Source: Candidatus Nitricoxidireducens bremensis (GTDB lineage Bacteria > Pseudomonadota > Gammaproteobacteria > Burkholderiales > Rhodocyclaceae). From it: DNA of 64,000 bases. Made by a program: the position numbers and the translations under genes. The notes under the pieces are model-generated. The model was not told where the DNA came from and did no database searches. It saw only the letters and a list, made by a program, of their open reading frames with translations. This document shows, one piece after another, positions 42,155-50,409 of this stretch. The stretch is taken from NCBI GenBank assembly GCA_030247725.1, contig JAOTRT010000003.1:186001-250000 (forward strand), in the 5' to 3' direction. Every line of letters starts with the position of its first letter. Positions within the stretch are counted from its first letter, which is position 1.

Positions 42155-42745
42155 ATGAGCACCACCTCCCTCGTCCTCACCCAACTGCTGCTCCAGGTGG
42201 TCGGCCTCGCCGTCAGCCTGTTCGCCGGCCTGTTCGTGCTGCGCTTCCTGCTGCAATGGGCGCGGGCGCCCTTCCGCAATCCCATCGGCCGCTTCGTCAT
42301 GACCCTCACCGACTGGGGCGTGCTGCCCCTGCGGCGCGTGGTGCCGGGCTGGCGCGGCCACGATCTTTCCTCCCTGGCGATGGCCTGGCTGGTGGAGACG
42401 GTCGGCGTGGTGGCGGCGGTACTCATCGTCGACGCCCCCCTCGTCGAGGGCGGCAACCTGGTGCCCCTGGCCTTCGTCGCCGGCTTCCTCGAAATGCTGC
42501 GTACCGTGGCCTACGTGGTGCTCGGCGCCACCCTGGGCCTGGTGGTGCTGTCCTGGGTGAATCCCTACGCGCCCATGGCGCCGGTCTTCGAAGCCCTCGC
42601 CCGGCCCTTCCTGCAGCCCTTCCAGCGCATGATCCCGCCCATCGCCGGCATCGACCTTTCGCCCCTGTTCCTGCTGCTGCTGCTGCAACTGGTGCTGGGC
42701 CTGCTGGCCTCCTTCAAGGGCGGCCTGCTCGGCTTCCACCTGTGA
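42155..42745 (+). CDS. yggT: YggT family membrane protein
   Basis: 196 aa from the ATG at 42155, with GGAG 8 bp upstream. Two YggT repeats, each with a hydrophobic pair of helices and the motif NPIGRFVMTLTDWGVLPLRR or PFLQPFQRMIPPIAGIDLSP. Inner-membrane protein linked to osmotic tolerance in some bacteria and to cell-envelope housekeeping. Its TGA overlaps the GTG of yggU. Confidence 0.9.
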   Translation: MSTTSLVLTQLLLQVVGLAVSLFAGLFVLRFLLQWARAPFRNPIGRFVMTLTDWGVLPLRRVVPGWRGHDLSSLAMAWLVETVGVVAAVLIVDAPLVEGGNLVPLAFVAGFLEMLRTVAYVVLGATLGLVVLSWVNPYAPMAPVFEALARPFLQPFQRMIPPIAGIDLSPLFLLLLLQLVLGLLASFKGGLLGFHL

Positions 42746-43026
42746 GCTGGCTGCGGGCCGACGGCGACGGCGTCGTGCTGACGCTGCACATCCAGCCGGG
42801 CGCGAAAAAGACCGAAGTCGCCGGCCGCCACGGCGACGCCCTCAAGATCCGCCTCGCCGCGCCGCCGGTGGACGGCAAGGCCAACGAGGCGCTGATCGCC
42901 TTCCTCGCCAAGGCCCTGGGCGTACCGAAGGCGAACGTCGAACTCGTCGCCGGCCAGACCTCCCGCGCCAAGCGCCTGCGCATCGCGGGCGTCGCCCCCG
43001 CCGAAGCCGAAGCCGCCCTTGCCTGA
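42742..43026 (+). CDS. yggU: DUF167/YggU family protein
   Basis: 94 aa from GTG 42742 overlapping the yggT stop. Conserved LHIQPGAKKTEVAGRHGDALKIRLAAPP then VDGKANEALIAFLAKALGV, the DUF167 signature. Function unknown. The yggT-yggU pair is common. Confidence 0.92.
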   Translation: MSWLRADGDGVVLTLHIQPGAKKTEVAGRHGDALKIRLAAPPVDGKANEALIAFLAKALGVPKANVELVAGQTSRAKRLRIAGVAPAEAEAALA

Positions 43027-43045
43027 TCTCCCGGAGGAATCCGCC

Positions 43046-43447
43046 ATGACCACCGTGTTCGAACGCATCGTCGCCGGCGAACTGCCCTGCGCCAAGGTCT
43101 ATGAGGACGAGCTCGTCTTCGCCTTCATGGACGCGGGCCAGGTGAATCCCGGCCATGTCATCGTCGCCAGCAAGGCCCCCTACGAAACCCTCATGGACGC
43201 CGACGAAGCCACGGCCACGGCGCTGATGGCCGCCGCCTGGCGCATCGCCCGGGCCGTCGAGGCGGCCTTCGCGCCGGCGGGCATGACCGTCCTCCAGGCC
43301 AACCGGGCCGCCGGCTGGCAGACCGTGCCCCACCTGCATCTCCACGTGCTGCCGCGCCACGCGGACGACGGCGTGGAGCTGACCTGGCCGCGCAAGGAGC
43401 CGGGACTGGAGAAGCTCAGGGAACTGGCGGCCCGCATCCGCCTGTGA
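43046..43447 (+). CDS. HIT-family nucleotide hydrolase
   Basis: 133 aa with GGAGG before the ATG at 43046. Histidine-triad motif HLHLHVLPR near residue 95, preceded by QTVPHLH; N-terminus MTTVFERIVAGELPCAKVYED is typical of the Fhit/HinT branch. Probably hydrolyses AMP-linked nucleotides. Cytoplasmic. Confidence 0.93.
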   Translation: MTTVFERIVAGELPCAKVYEDELVFAFMDAGQVNPGHVIVASKAPYETLMDADEATATALMAAAWRIARAVEAAFAPAGMTVLQANRAAGWQTVPHLHLHVLPRHADDGVELTWPRKEPGLEKLRELAARIRL

Positions 43448-43454
43448 CGGACGT

Positions 43455-44414
43455 TCAACCCGCCGCGTCGTCGATGTAGGTGTGGGGCCGCCGCCGCAGG
43501 CGCCCGAAGTCCTTGGCCGCCAGGATGTCGTTGAGATAGGCGAGGTTGCGCTGGATGGCGGCCTCGTAGGGATTCTCGCCGCCGAAGTGTTCGCCCATAA
43601 GGCGGTGCACGCCGCCGAATTCCTCGTCGAGGCGGCGGCGGATCAGCCCCGAGTAGAAGCCCGGCGTCTTCGCCAGCAGGGTCTCCCGGTCGGGGTAGGG
43701 GGTGTCCGGCGCGCCGGCGAGGCCGATGGCGCTGAATTCGATGAACAGGAAGTCGCGGCACTTCTCCAGGTAGCAGCGGTCCGCCGTTTGGCTCAGCAGG
43801 TCGGAGGAGGCGATGATGCTGCCCAGCAGCCGGTCCTCCGCCGGCCAGTCCGCCGGGATGTGGAACACCAGCTTGGTGGGCATGATGAGGTAGGCCCGGC
43901 CGGCCAGGGGTGCCAGGGGCGTGGCGGCGAGATAGCGCGTCATGAACTCGACGCCGCGTTCCTCGTGGATCGGCGTCAGGGTGGCGCCGAAGAGATCGGC
44001 TTCGTCGGTGCGGCGGAGCATGCCCACGTCGTGGAAGATCGCCAGCAGCACGGTCAGCAGGGCGTGGTCGGCGTCGATGGCGCCGGCGCTGCCCGGCGGC
44101 AGGGAACGGCCGTGGCCGTCGATGAGACGGGCCGCCGTCAGGCCGGTCTCCAGGGCGTGGCGCAGGTCGTGGTAGAGGGTGTCGCAGCGGAGCAACCCCG
44201 GATACTCGCCCCGGTAGGCCGCCACCGCATCGCCCACGGCCGCCGCCAGCAGGTCGCGGCGCCAGGCGTCGCCGTAGCGCGCCGTCAGCGCCGCGCCGAT
44301 GGCGGCCTCGACGGCGGCCGGGTCTTCCAGGTCCACCTGGCCGCTGGGGTCGCGCTGGGCCAGCCTTTCGTAATCGATGGCCGCCGCGGGCTGCTGGGGT
44401 GTGCCGGAACACAT
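43455..44414 (-). CDS. HD-domain metal-dependent phosphohydrolase
   Basis: 319 aa from the ATG at 44414 (MCSGTPQQPAAA); an upstream ATG at 44483 adds a low-complexity start and is less likely. Metal motif residues in YHDLRHALET and LAIFHDVGML, with ASSDLLSQTADRCYLEK farther on. HD hydrolases cleave phosphoesters such as nucleotides; substrate unknown. Converges with the HIT gene. Confidence 0.78.
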   Translation of the reverse strand: MCSGTPQQPAAAIDYERLAQRDPSGQVDLEDPAAVEAAIGAALTARYGDAWRRDLLAAAVGDAVAAYRGEYPGLLRCDTLYHDLRHALETGLTAARLIDGHGRSLPPGSAGAIDADHALLTVLLAIFHDVGMLRRTDEADLFGATLTPIHEERGVEFMTRYLAATPLAPLAGRAYLIMPTKLVFHIPADWPAEDRLLGSIIASSDLLSQTADRCYLEKCRDFLFIEFSAIGLAGAPDTPYPDRETLLAKTPGFYSGLIRRRLDEEFGGVHRLMGEHFGGENPYEAAIQRNLAYLNDILAAKDFGRLRRRPHTYIDDAAG

Positions 44415-44543
44415 GTCCACGTGCTCTCGTCCTTTTGGGGTGCGCTTGCTCGACGCTATGGTACTTGAGGAATCAGACCCCATGGACGGCGGGAAAGTGC
44501 GATCTTTATGCGGGAGTCGCTCCGCGCCCGGCGGGCGCCGGCG

Positions 44544-45233
44544 TCAGTCGCGGAAGACGACGAAGTCCGAGACGGGCACACGCTCGGTGACCAGCTGTTC
44601 GGTGATGTGGGACGCATCGGCGTAGCCGAGGGCCAGCCCGCACACCACCATCTGCTCGGGCGGCAGGGCCAGCTGAGCGGCGATGACCCGGTGGAACTGG
44701 GCCCAGGCCGCCTGGGGGCAGGTGTCGAGGCCGCGGGCGCGGGCCGCCACCATGATGTTCTGCAGGAACATGCCGTAGTCGAACCAGCTGCCCTTGCCCA
44801 GGCGCCGGTCGATGGTGAAGATCATGCCCACCGGCGCGCCGAAGAATTCGAAGTTGCGGCGGTGCTGGGCGCGCATGGCCGCCGTGTCGCCCTTGGCGAT
44901 GCCCACCAGCTTGTAGAGGTCGAAGCCCACCTTGCGGCGGCGGCCCAGGTAGGGTTCGAAGAACTCGGCCGGGTAGTAGTCGTACTCGTAGTCGTGGGCC
45001 TCGGGTTCCGTGTCGAAGGCGGCGCACACGGCCGCCACCAGGGTATCCAGGGTCCGTCCCGTGAGCACATGCACGTGCCAGGGCTGCATGTTGGTGCCCG
45101 AGGGCGCCCGCGCCGCCACCTGCAGGATGCGCTCAATCTCCGTCCGCGCCACCGGCTTGTCCAGGTAGGCGCGCACGGAGCGGCGCGATTCGATGGCGGC
45201 GTCGACGGCGGCGATGGCGGGCGTGGTGGTCAT
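44544..45233 (-). CDS. Nitroreductase family flavoprotein
   Basis: 229 aa. FMN-dependent NAD(P)H oxidoreductase fold. FMN-binding [21 protein letters not shown], then [15 protein letters not shown] and the C-terminal [12 protein letters not shown]. No membrane segment. Possible roles are reduction of nitroaromatics, quinones or a specific metabolite; context (HD hydrolase, CoA transferase) does not decide. Confidence 0.88.
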   Translation of the reverse strand: MTTTPAIAAVDAAIESRRSVRAYLDKPVARTEIERILQVAARAPSGTNMQPWHVHVLTGRTLDTLVAAVCAAFDTEPEAHDYEYDYYPAEFFEPYLGRRRKVGFDLYKLVGIAKGDTAAMRAQHRRNFEFFGAPVGMIFTIDRRLGKGSWFDYGMFLQNIMVAARARGLDTCPQAAWAQFHRVIAAQLALPPEQMVVCGLALGYADASHITEQLVTERVPVSDFVVFRD

Positions 45234-45291
45234 GGCAGGCTTCCTCGTGGTTCAATGGCGGCCCGATTATATCGACGGACCGTATCACGTC

Positions 45292-46431
45292 ATGGGACCG
45301 CTACAGGGAATCCGCATCATCGAAATGGCCGGCATCGGCCCCGCCCCCTTCGCCGCCATGCTGCTCGCCGACATGGGGGCCGAGGTGATCCGCATCGACC
45401 GCAAGGCCGCCCCCGGCGACGGCGCCTTCGACACCCTGAAGAGCTACGGCTTCCTCAACCGGGGCCGCCGTTCCCTGGCCCTGGACCTGAAGAAGCCCGA
45501 GGCCGTGGCCGCCATGCTCAAGCTGGTGGAGTCCGCCGACGCACTCATCGAGGGCTTCCGCCCCGGCGTGATGGAGCGCCTGGGACTGGGGCCCGAGCCC
45601 TGTCTGGCGAGGAACCCCAAGCTGGTCTACGGTCGCATCACCGGCTGGGGCCAGACCGGTCCCCTGGCACCCACGGCCGGCCACGACATCAACTACATCG
45701 CCCTGACCGGCGCGCTCCACGCCATCGGCAAGAAGGAGCAGCCCATGCCGCCCCTCAACGTGGTGGGCGACTTCGGCGGCGGCGCCATGTTCCTGGCCTT
45801 CGGCGTGGTCTGCGGCATCCTGGAAGCGCAACGCTCGGGCAAGGGCCAGGTGGTGGACGCCGCCATGACCGACGGCGCCTCGCTGCTGATGGCCATGCAG
45901 TACAGCTTCAAGGCCATGGGCCACTGGAACAACACCCGCGAAGCCAACCTGCTGGACGGCGGCGCGCCCTTCTACGGCACCTATCGCTGCGCCGACGGCA
46001 AGTGGCTGTCGGTGGGCCCCATCGAACCCCAGTTCCACGACGTAATGTTGCAGAAGCTCGGCCTGCCAGCCGAGGAATTCGCCGACCGCTGGAATCCGGA
46101 AGCCTGGCCCCGGTTGCGGGCGCGGCTGGAGGTGGTGTTCCTTACCAAGACTCGCGACGAATGGGCAGCATTGTTCGAACCCACCGACGCCTGCATCGCG
46201 CCGGTGTTGGACCTGGACGAAGCGCCCCGTCATCCCCACAACGTGGCGCGCGGCACATTCGTCGAGCATGCGGGCATCACCCAGCCCGCACCTGCACCGC
46301 GCTTCTCGCGCACCGAACCAGGCATCCAGCGACCGGGGCCCCAGCGGGGGGAGCACAACGAGGAGGTGTTGGCGGGGTGGGGATTTTCTTCCGACGAGGT
46401 CGCGGCTTTGCGTTCTGCGGGCGCGATCTAG
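45292..46431 (+). CDS. CaiB/BaiF family CoA transferase (alpha-methylacyl-CoA racemase-like)
   Basis: 379 aa from the ATG at 45292. Start [21 protein letters not shown] and conserved [46 protein letters not shown] and the catalytic Asp region [15 protein letters not shown] identify the AMACR branch. Racemises 2-methylacyl-CoA or moves CoA between acids. Divergent from the nitroreductase gene. It is the last core-type gene before the accessory region. Confidence 0.92.
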   Translation: MGPLQGIRIIEMAGIGPAPFAAMLLADMGAEVIRIDRKAAPGDGAFDTLKSYGFLNRGRRSLALDLKKPEAVAAMLKLVESADALIEGFRPGVMERLGLGPEPCLARNPKLVYGRITGWGQTGPLAPTAGHDINYIALTGALHAIGKKEQPMPPLNVVGDFGGGAMFLAFGVVCGILEAQRSGKGQVVDAAMTDGASLLMAMQYSFKAMGHWNNTREANLLDGGAPFYGTYRCADGKWLSVGPIEPQFHDVMLQKLGLPAEEFADRWNPEAWPRLRARLEVVFLTKTRDEWAALFEPTDACIAPVLDLDEAPRHPHNVARGTFVEHAGITQPAPAPRFSRTEPGIQRPGPQRGEHNEEVLAGWGFSSDEVAALRSAGAI

Positions 46432-46695
46432 TTTTTGCTTGTCAGCTGGCGAGCGGGGGAGGGGCGTGCCTGGGCATAACCCATGGGCTACAGCGGTCAT
46501 CAGCCACAGCCTTGCCAAGATGCCGGATACATCGTCTAATCCATACAGGATATGACAAAGTCCCAGTGCGCTGCGGTGGAGACGCCTTTCACTTTCTAAT
46601 TTGACCGCACTAAATCCGGTCAGGAAGTTGATCCCATGGGACTTTCTTTTTCGTGCAGGACCGTGACGCTGAACTTTACGTTGGACCACAAAAGC

Positions 46696-47211
46696 ATGAC
46701 TACGCTTGCACGCTCCCTACTTGTAGCGTTCTTGCTGCTCCTGTCCGCTCCGACGCGAGCAATTGAGGCCGAAGAGGCTGAGGTAACCGTCCAGAAAGAA
46801 CAACTGAGCGGCCTTGGCACTTTGGGCAAAGGAATTGCCCTTGGATTGGAAGGCAGCGGGAAGCTCATCTCCCAGCACAAGCAGCCGAATCGCCACGACA
46901 AGAATTCAAGGGATATGGTTTCAACCTACTCTTTTCTTGGCGTACGCACGCAGTGGCTGCGTCCAGGGCAAATTCCCGAAAAGGTCCTCCTATATTCCCT
47001 TGAAGTTAAGGGGCGGAGGCATCCCGTTTCTGGCCGCCTAGCTGTTGGTTCTGCCACAACGAAAGAAATTGCCAGTCGCTATGGGGAACCCTCAACACGT
47101 ACTAGCTCAACAATGGTCTATTTCGCTCCTGACTACGTTCAAGATACAAGAATTACCTTTCATTTCAGCGACGGTGTGCTTGGAGCAATACGATGGGACT
47201 TTCAAGACTAG
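46696..47211 (+). CDS. Exported hypothetical protein
   Basis: 171 aa from the ATG at 46696 (MTTLARSLLVAFLLLLSAPTRA signal). No family is certain. The C-terminal part VGSATTKEIASRYGEPSTRT and the closing strands ITFHFSDGVLGAIRWDF look like the BamE/SmpA-type fold, where a short helix pair packs on a sheet. Local GC is lower than in flanking core genes, suggesting recent acquisition. Upstream 264 bp (46432-46695) show no gene. Confidence 0.6.
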   Translation: MTTLARSLLVAFLLLLSAPTRAIEAEEAEVTVQKEQLSGLGTLGKGIALGLEGSGKLISQHKQPNRHDKNSRDMVSTYSFLGVRTQWLRPGQIPEKVLLYSLEVKGRRHPVSGRLAVGSATTKEIASRYGEPSTRTSSTMVYFAPDYVQDTRITFHFSDGVLGAIRWDFQD

Positions 47212-47312
47212 TGCGCCGTCATTGTGGCCCAACCCATCATTGCACCGGACCTGCGCGAAAAGCCGCTCCGGTCGGCTAGCTCCACGGTCTCATCTTTCCC
47301 CACCACGCACCC

Positions 47313-47342
47313 TTGACATACCATAATTGGTATATACATAAT
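47313..47342 (+). promoter_or_regulatory. higBA promoter with overlapping operator
   Basis: -35 TTGACA (47313-47318), 18-bp spacer, -10 CATAAT (47337-47342). The spacer holds the inverted repeat ATACCA-TAAT-TGGTAT (47318-47333), a probable autoregulatory operator. The ATG begins 6 bases after the -10 element, so the transcript may be leaderless. Confidence 0.75.
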
Positions 47343-47347
47343 CTGGC

Positions 47348-47632
47348 ATGTGGCAGATCGAAGAACACCGCCGCGTCGACAAGCAGCTTTCCGGATCGGT
47401 GCCTGTCGAGGTTCTGCAGCGCTACGAGAAGTGGAAGGACATTGCCAGACTATCCGGACCACAAGGCTTGCGAGCGATCAAGGGGTTTCACGACGAAGCC
47501 CTCTCGGGGGAATGGAAGGGCCATCGCTCCTCCCGGCTCGGGCTCCAGTGGCGGGTAATCTACCGGGTTGTTGCCAACGTGCTGCTGGTCCAGGTGGTCC
47601 ATGTCACCGCCCACGATTACAGGAGGCCATGA
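47348..47632 (+). CDS. higB: HigB/RelE-type toxin
   Basis: 94 aa. mRNA-interferase fold of the RelE/HigB family: LRAIKGFHDEALSGEWKG then SSRLGLQWRVIYRV and the closing VVHVTAHDYRRP. Expected to cleave ribosome-bound mRNA unless bound by the antitoxin encoded next. The ATG at 47348 lies within a few bases of the predicted transcription start, without room for a Shine-Dalgarno. One base separates its TGA from the antitoxin ATG. Confidence 0.85.
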   Translation: MWQIEEHRRVDKQLSGSVPVEVLQRYEKWKDIARLSGPQGLRAIKGFHDEALSGEWKGHRSSRLGLQWRVIYRVVANVLLVQVVHVTAHDYRRP

Positions 47633-47633
47633 A

Positions 47634-47894
47634 ATGAAGGAATTTCGTCCCGCGAAGAAGCGCGTGGAAGTGTCCGTGGGCGAGTCGGTGCGCATCCTGC
47701 GTGAGTTGCAGGAGCTGAGCCAAAGCCAGCTTTCCGAACTCACGGGTATTCCCCAGGCAACCATTTCCGCCATCGAGAATGGCCGGGTGAACCTGGGGGT
47801 GGAACGCGCTAAAGTACTGGCTCGCGCCCTCGATTGCCATCCGGCGGTACTGGTTTTTCCCGGCTGGGAGCTTCCCCTGGAGCATGCGGCATAA
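47634..47894 (+). CDS. higA: HigA-type XRE antitoxin
   Basis: 86 aa from the ATG at 47634; AGGAGG of the toxin gene's 3' end serves as Shine-Dalgarno. Helix-turn-helix LSQSQLSELTGIPQATISAIENGRVNLGVERAKVLA. Expected to bind HigB and the ATACCA-TAAT-TGGTAT operator. The ~75-bp HTH core (about 47716-47790) recurs in two broken copies downstream. Confidence 0.88.
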   Translation: MKEFRPAKKRVEVSVGESVRILRELQELSQSQLSELTGIPQATISAIENGRVNLGVERAKVLARALDCHPAVLVFPGWELPLEHAA

Positions 47895-47943
47895 CTTAGC
47901 TCCGCGCGTTACCCACGACGCGAAGCCGGGTTTGCGGTGCACG

Positions 47944-48043
47944 CCAAGGACGGCGGGTATCCGCCTCCCTCCATGTCCTCCGGGCCGAAAGAGTACCGGC
48001 TCTCCTCCTTGACTTCCGGGAGTCGGATACCCGCCATCCTCGG
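47944..48043. repeat. Hairpin repeat B, copy 2 (100 bp)
   Basis: Same 100-bp inverted-repeat element as 41992-42091 (opposite orientation) and 49259-49358. With copy 3 it shares a further 21-bp right flank, 48044-48064. It lies ~50 bp after higA in a spacer without genes. Confidence 0.85.
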
Positions 48044-48151
48044 CTGGAGTCGTCGGTGGTTTGAGAACGCTAAAGGGATCAGCTTCGAATTACTTCGTCA
48101 TCTCGTGCTGTGACAACCGGCGTGGGGTAATTTGAAGCTCGCCCTGTTTGC

Positions 48152-48184
48152 GATGTCACCGTCCACGACGACAGGAGACCGTGA
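48152..48184 (+). pseudogene. higB 3' remnant
   Basis: Only the last eleven codons, DVTVHDDRRP and stop, of a HigB-like gene remain, matching the end of the intact higB (VTAHDYRRP). It keeps the same one-base spacing to the following antitoxin ATG. Confidence 0.7.
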
Positions 48185-48185
48185 A

Positions 48186-48437
48186 ATGAAAGGGTTCCGC
48201 CCGGCAAAGAAGCGCGTCGAAGTCCCCGTGGGAGAGTCTTTCCGTATCGTGCGGGAACTCCAGGATCTGAGCCAAAGCCAGCTTTCCGAACTTACGGGCA
48301 TCCCCCAGGCAACCATTTCCGCCATCGAGAATGGCCGGGTGAATCTTCAAACCAATCGTTCGCCAACCCTACCTGTGTCAACTTTGACCAGATGCCGTCG
48401 TCGCAGGCAGTCACCCTATGCCGGAATCGTCCAGTAG
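48186..48437 (+). pseudogene. Truncated HigA-type antitoxin copy 2
   Basis: Reads MKGFRPAKKRVEVPVGESF and the HTH QSQLSELTGIPQATISAIEN like the intact higA, but similarity stops after NGRVNL (about 48348) and the frame continues into unrelated sequence to 48437. It may still encode a bare HTH peptide able to bind DNA. Confidence 0.7.
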
Positions 48438-48483
48438 TACTCGAAGCTGCAGTAGCTCGCCGAGCTATACACGTCCCGCCCGA

Positions 48484-48512
48484 TTGCGAGTGATAGCATT
48501 TTCCGCTATCGT
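48484..48512 (+). promoter_or_regulatory. hicAB promoter with overlapping operator
   Basis: -35 TTGCGA (48484-48489), 17-bp spacer, -10 TATCGT (48507-48512). Inverted repeat GATAGC-N7-GCTATC (48492-48510) overlaps spacer and -10. The GTG start at 48519 is seven bases after the -10, again suggesting a leaderless transcript. Confidence 0.7.
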
Positions 48513-48518
48513 TCCCTC

Positions 48519-48773
48519 GTGAACACCAAACACCGCAAAACGCTCGCTGCCATCTTTGCGCGTCCGACGTCGCCATCCATTCTGTTCGCTGACATTGAGG
48601 CGCTTATGAAGGCACTGGGTGGTTCCATTTCCGAACGCGAGGGTTCCCGCGTCAAAATTGAACTGAAGGGCGAGCAATGGCGGTGCCATCGGCCACATCC
48701 GGGTAAGGAGGCCAAGCGTTATCAGGTCGAGGAAGCGCGGGAGCTTCTGGAGCGTGTTGGAGTAATGCCATGA
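48519..48773 (+). CDS. hicA: HicA-type toxin
   Basis: 84 aa from GTG 48519. Motif KHRKTLAAIFARP...FADIEALMKALGG with EGSRVKIELKG and HRPHPGKEA, the longer HicA-like branch; the His in HRPHP is the likely catalytic residue. mRNA interferase controlled by the overlapping HicB. No Shine-Dalgarno upstream. ATGA overlap with hicB. Confidence 0.85.
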   Translation: MNTKHRKTLAAIFARPTSPSILFADIEALMKALGGSISEREGSRVKIELKGEQWRCHRPHPGKEAKRYQVEEARELLERVGVMP

Positions 48774-49108
48774 ACACTATGTCATACAAGGGCTATACCG
48801 CTCGCGTCGAGTACGACGAGCGAGACAATATCTTCGTCGGTCGCATTCTCGGCATTCGCAGCATCATCAGCTTTCATGGGGTCACAGTTGCGGAGTTGCG
48901 GGCCGAGTTTGAACATGCGGTCAAGGATTACCTTGCCGAGTGCAAGAAAGAGGGGGTTCATCCCGAGAAGCCGGCATCAGGCAAGTTATTGCTTCGTGTG
49001 CCACCGGAGGTTCATGGCCGGGCTTTGGTGGCAGCGCAGGCTGCTGGCAAGAGTCTCAACCAATGGGCTACCGAGGTATTGCAGCATGCAGTTCAACAAG
49101 GCGGCTAA
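48770..49108 (+). CDS. hicB: HicB-type antitoxin
   Basis: 112 aa. HicB fold: MSYKGYTARVEYDERDNIFVGRILGI then FHGVTVAELRAEFEHAVKDYLAECK, followed by a C-terminal ribbon-helix-helix (GKLLLRVPPEVHGRALVAAQAAGKSLNQW). Should neutralise HicA and repress the operon through the 48492-48510 repeat. Overlaps hicA by 4 bp. Confidence 0.88.
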   Translation: MNTMSYKGYTARVEYDERDNIFVGRILGIRSIISFHGVTVAELRAEFEHAVKDYLAECKKEGVHPEKPASGKLLLRVPPEVHGRALVAAQAAGKSLNQWATEVLQHAVQQGG

Positions 49109-49379
49109 TCGGATAGAGATCTCCGTCGGCGAGTCCATGCGCATCCTGCGTGATTTGCAGGAGCAGAGCCAAAGCCAGCTTTCCGAACTCACGGGCATTC
49201 CCCGGGCAACCATTTCCGCCATCGAGAATGGCCGGGGGAACCTGGGGGGTGGAGTGCGCCAAGGACGGCGGGTATCGGTCTCCCTCCATGTCCCCCGGGC
49301 CGAAAGAGTACCGGCCCTCCTCCTTGACTTCCGGGAGTCGGATACCCGCCATCTTTGGCTGGAGTCGTCGGTGGTTTGA
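49086..49379 (+). pseudogene. HigA-type antitoxin copy 3, interrupted by repeat B
   Basis: Starts inside the hicB 3' end and reads the HTH SQSQLSELTGIPRATISAIEN. Homology to intact higA runs to the VERAK position, where repeat B copy 3 begins (49259); the frame then reads through the repeat to 49379. This looks like insertion of the repeat into an antitoxin gene. Confidence 0.65.
49259..49358. repeat. Hairpin repeat B, copy 3 (100 bp)
   Basis: Third 100-bp copy of the CCAAGG-ended inverted-repeat element, same orientation as copy 2. It splits a HigA-type gene. Repeat A follows 47 bp later, so B-A here is the mirror image of A-B at 41836-42091. Confidence 0.85.
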
Positions 49380-49405
49380 ACCAGCCAACACCTACTGCGG
49401 CATCG

Positions 49406-49513
49406 GCTCGGGCCGGTGGGGTGCCCTGCTCCGCGTAAGTAAAGAAGGAGGAGCCGGCCGCAAGCCGGCGACGGATGACATGGAGCGGGGCAGGGCATCC
49501 CGCCGACCCGTAC
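49406..49513. repeat. Hairpin repeat A, copy 2 (108 bp)
   Basis: Reverse complement of repeat A copy 1 with a few substitutions in the right arm; 108 bp like copy 1. It completes the gene-free stretch to 49568. Confidence 0.8.
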
Positions 49514-49568
49514 TGGCACGCCCATTGCATGACAACAGCAATACGTCATTGCCCATGAGGTGCCTGCC

Positions 49569-50282
49569 ATGCAAATCCGCCCCACCGATGCCTATGCGGC
49601 CTTCTCGCTGCTGACTTCCGCAGTCCAGCGCAAGCCGGCCGTCGCCCTGGCCGACTCGGCAGGTTCTTCCGCCGCGTCGGCAAGTTCCGCCGGACAGGCC
49701 AGCATTTCTTCGGCGGCCCGCAGCCGGCTGGCGGCGGAGAGTGGGGAGACCGGCAGCGCCACGGCGGTCTATGACACGGACCAGGGAGCCAAGTCCCTGG
49801 ACATCGACGCCTACTTCACGCCGCCGGCCGGGGGCTATCTGACGCTGCCGCCGCTGCTGCTGCCGAGCCAGCGCAACATCGATGCCCTGAGCAGTCATAT
49901 TTCTTCGGCTTTGCCGCAAGTCCTGGCGGAGAACGGCATCCCCTCGGCGCCGGCGAGCATCGCCTACGACGACCAGGGCAAGATGCAGCTGCCGGCCGAC
50001 TATCCCCATGCCGACAAGTTCCGGCAGGCCCTGGAGAAGAACCCGGCCCTGGACCGGGAGCTGCGCACGGTGAATGCGCTCGCTTCCCACCGGGTGGAGA
50101 TCGGCAAGTCCATGTCTTTCCAGCAGGAGTATGCCGCCGCGTCCTCCGCGGCCGAGGCCGCCGCCGTGGTCGCCCGCCATGCGCATCTGTTTTCGGGCGG
50201 CCGGCTGGCATCGAGCATCGCCCTCGAATTCTCCGCCGGCGGACGCCTGACGGTGACGGCGGACGGCAAGGCGATTTCCTGA
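49569..50282 (+). CDS. Hypothetical protein
   Basis: 237 aa from the ATG at 49569. No family recognised. N-terminal ~65 residues are Ala/Ser rich and low complexity (SAGSSAASASSAGQ, SISSAARSRL), followed by a more ordered region with YFTPPAGGYLTLPPLLLPS, RNIDALSSHISSAL and a helical C-half (DKFRQALEKNPALDRELRTV). No signal peptide or membrane helix. Ser/Ala start plus a defined C-half recalls flagellar or phasin-like proteins, but that is only an impression. Confidence 0.6.
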   Translation: MQIRPTDAYAAFSLLTSAVQRKPAVALADSAGSSAASASSAGQASISSAARSRLAAESGETGSATAVYDTDQGAKSLDIDAYFTPPAGGYLTLPPLLLPSQRNIDALSSHISSALPQVLAENGIPSAPASIAYDDQGKMQLPADYPHADKFRQALEKNPALDRELRTVNALASHRVEIGKSMSFQQEYAAASSAAEAAAVVARHAHLFSGGRLASSIALEFSAGGRLTVTADGKAIS

Positions 50283-50409
50283 GGCTGCGGCGCAATTCGC
50301 CTGCACGCCGCTTCCCCGGAGGCGGCGGATTTATGAATAATGTCGCCTCCTCCGGCGCGGCGACTTCATGCGTCGGGAATCGATTCCCTCTCCGGCATTC
50401 GCGAACCCA

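Noticed and set aside
46432..46695. Possible gene between the CoA transferase and the exported protein
   Set aside because: Only short frames, no ribosome-binding site and no protein motif on either strand.
41836..49513. Integron cassette array with attC sites between toxin-antitoxin genes
   Set aside because: The repeats have long perfect inverted arms but lack attC core sites (GTTRRRY / RYYYAAC), occur in both orientations also between proC and yggT, and no integrase is present.
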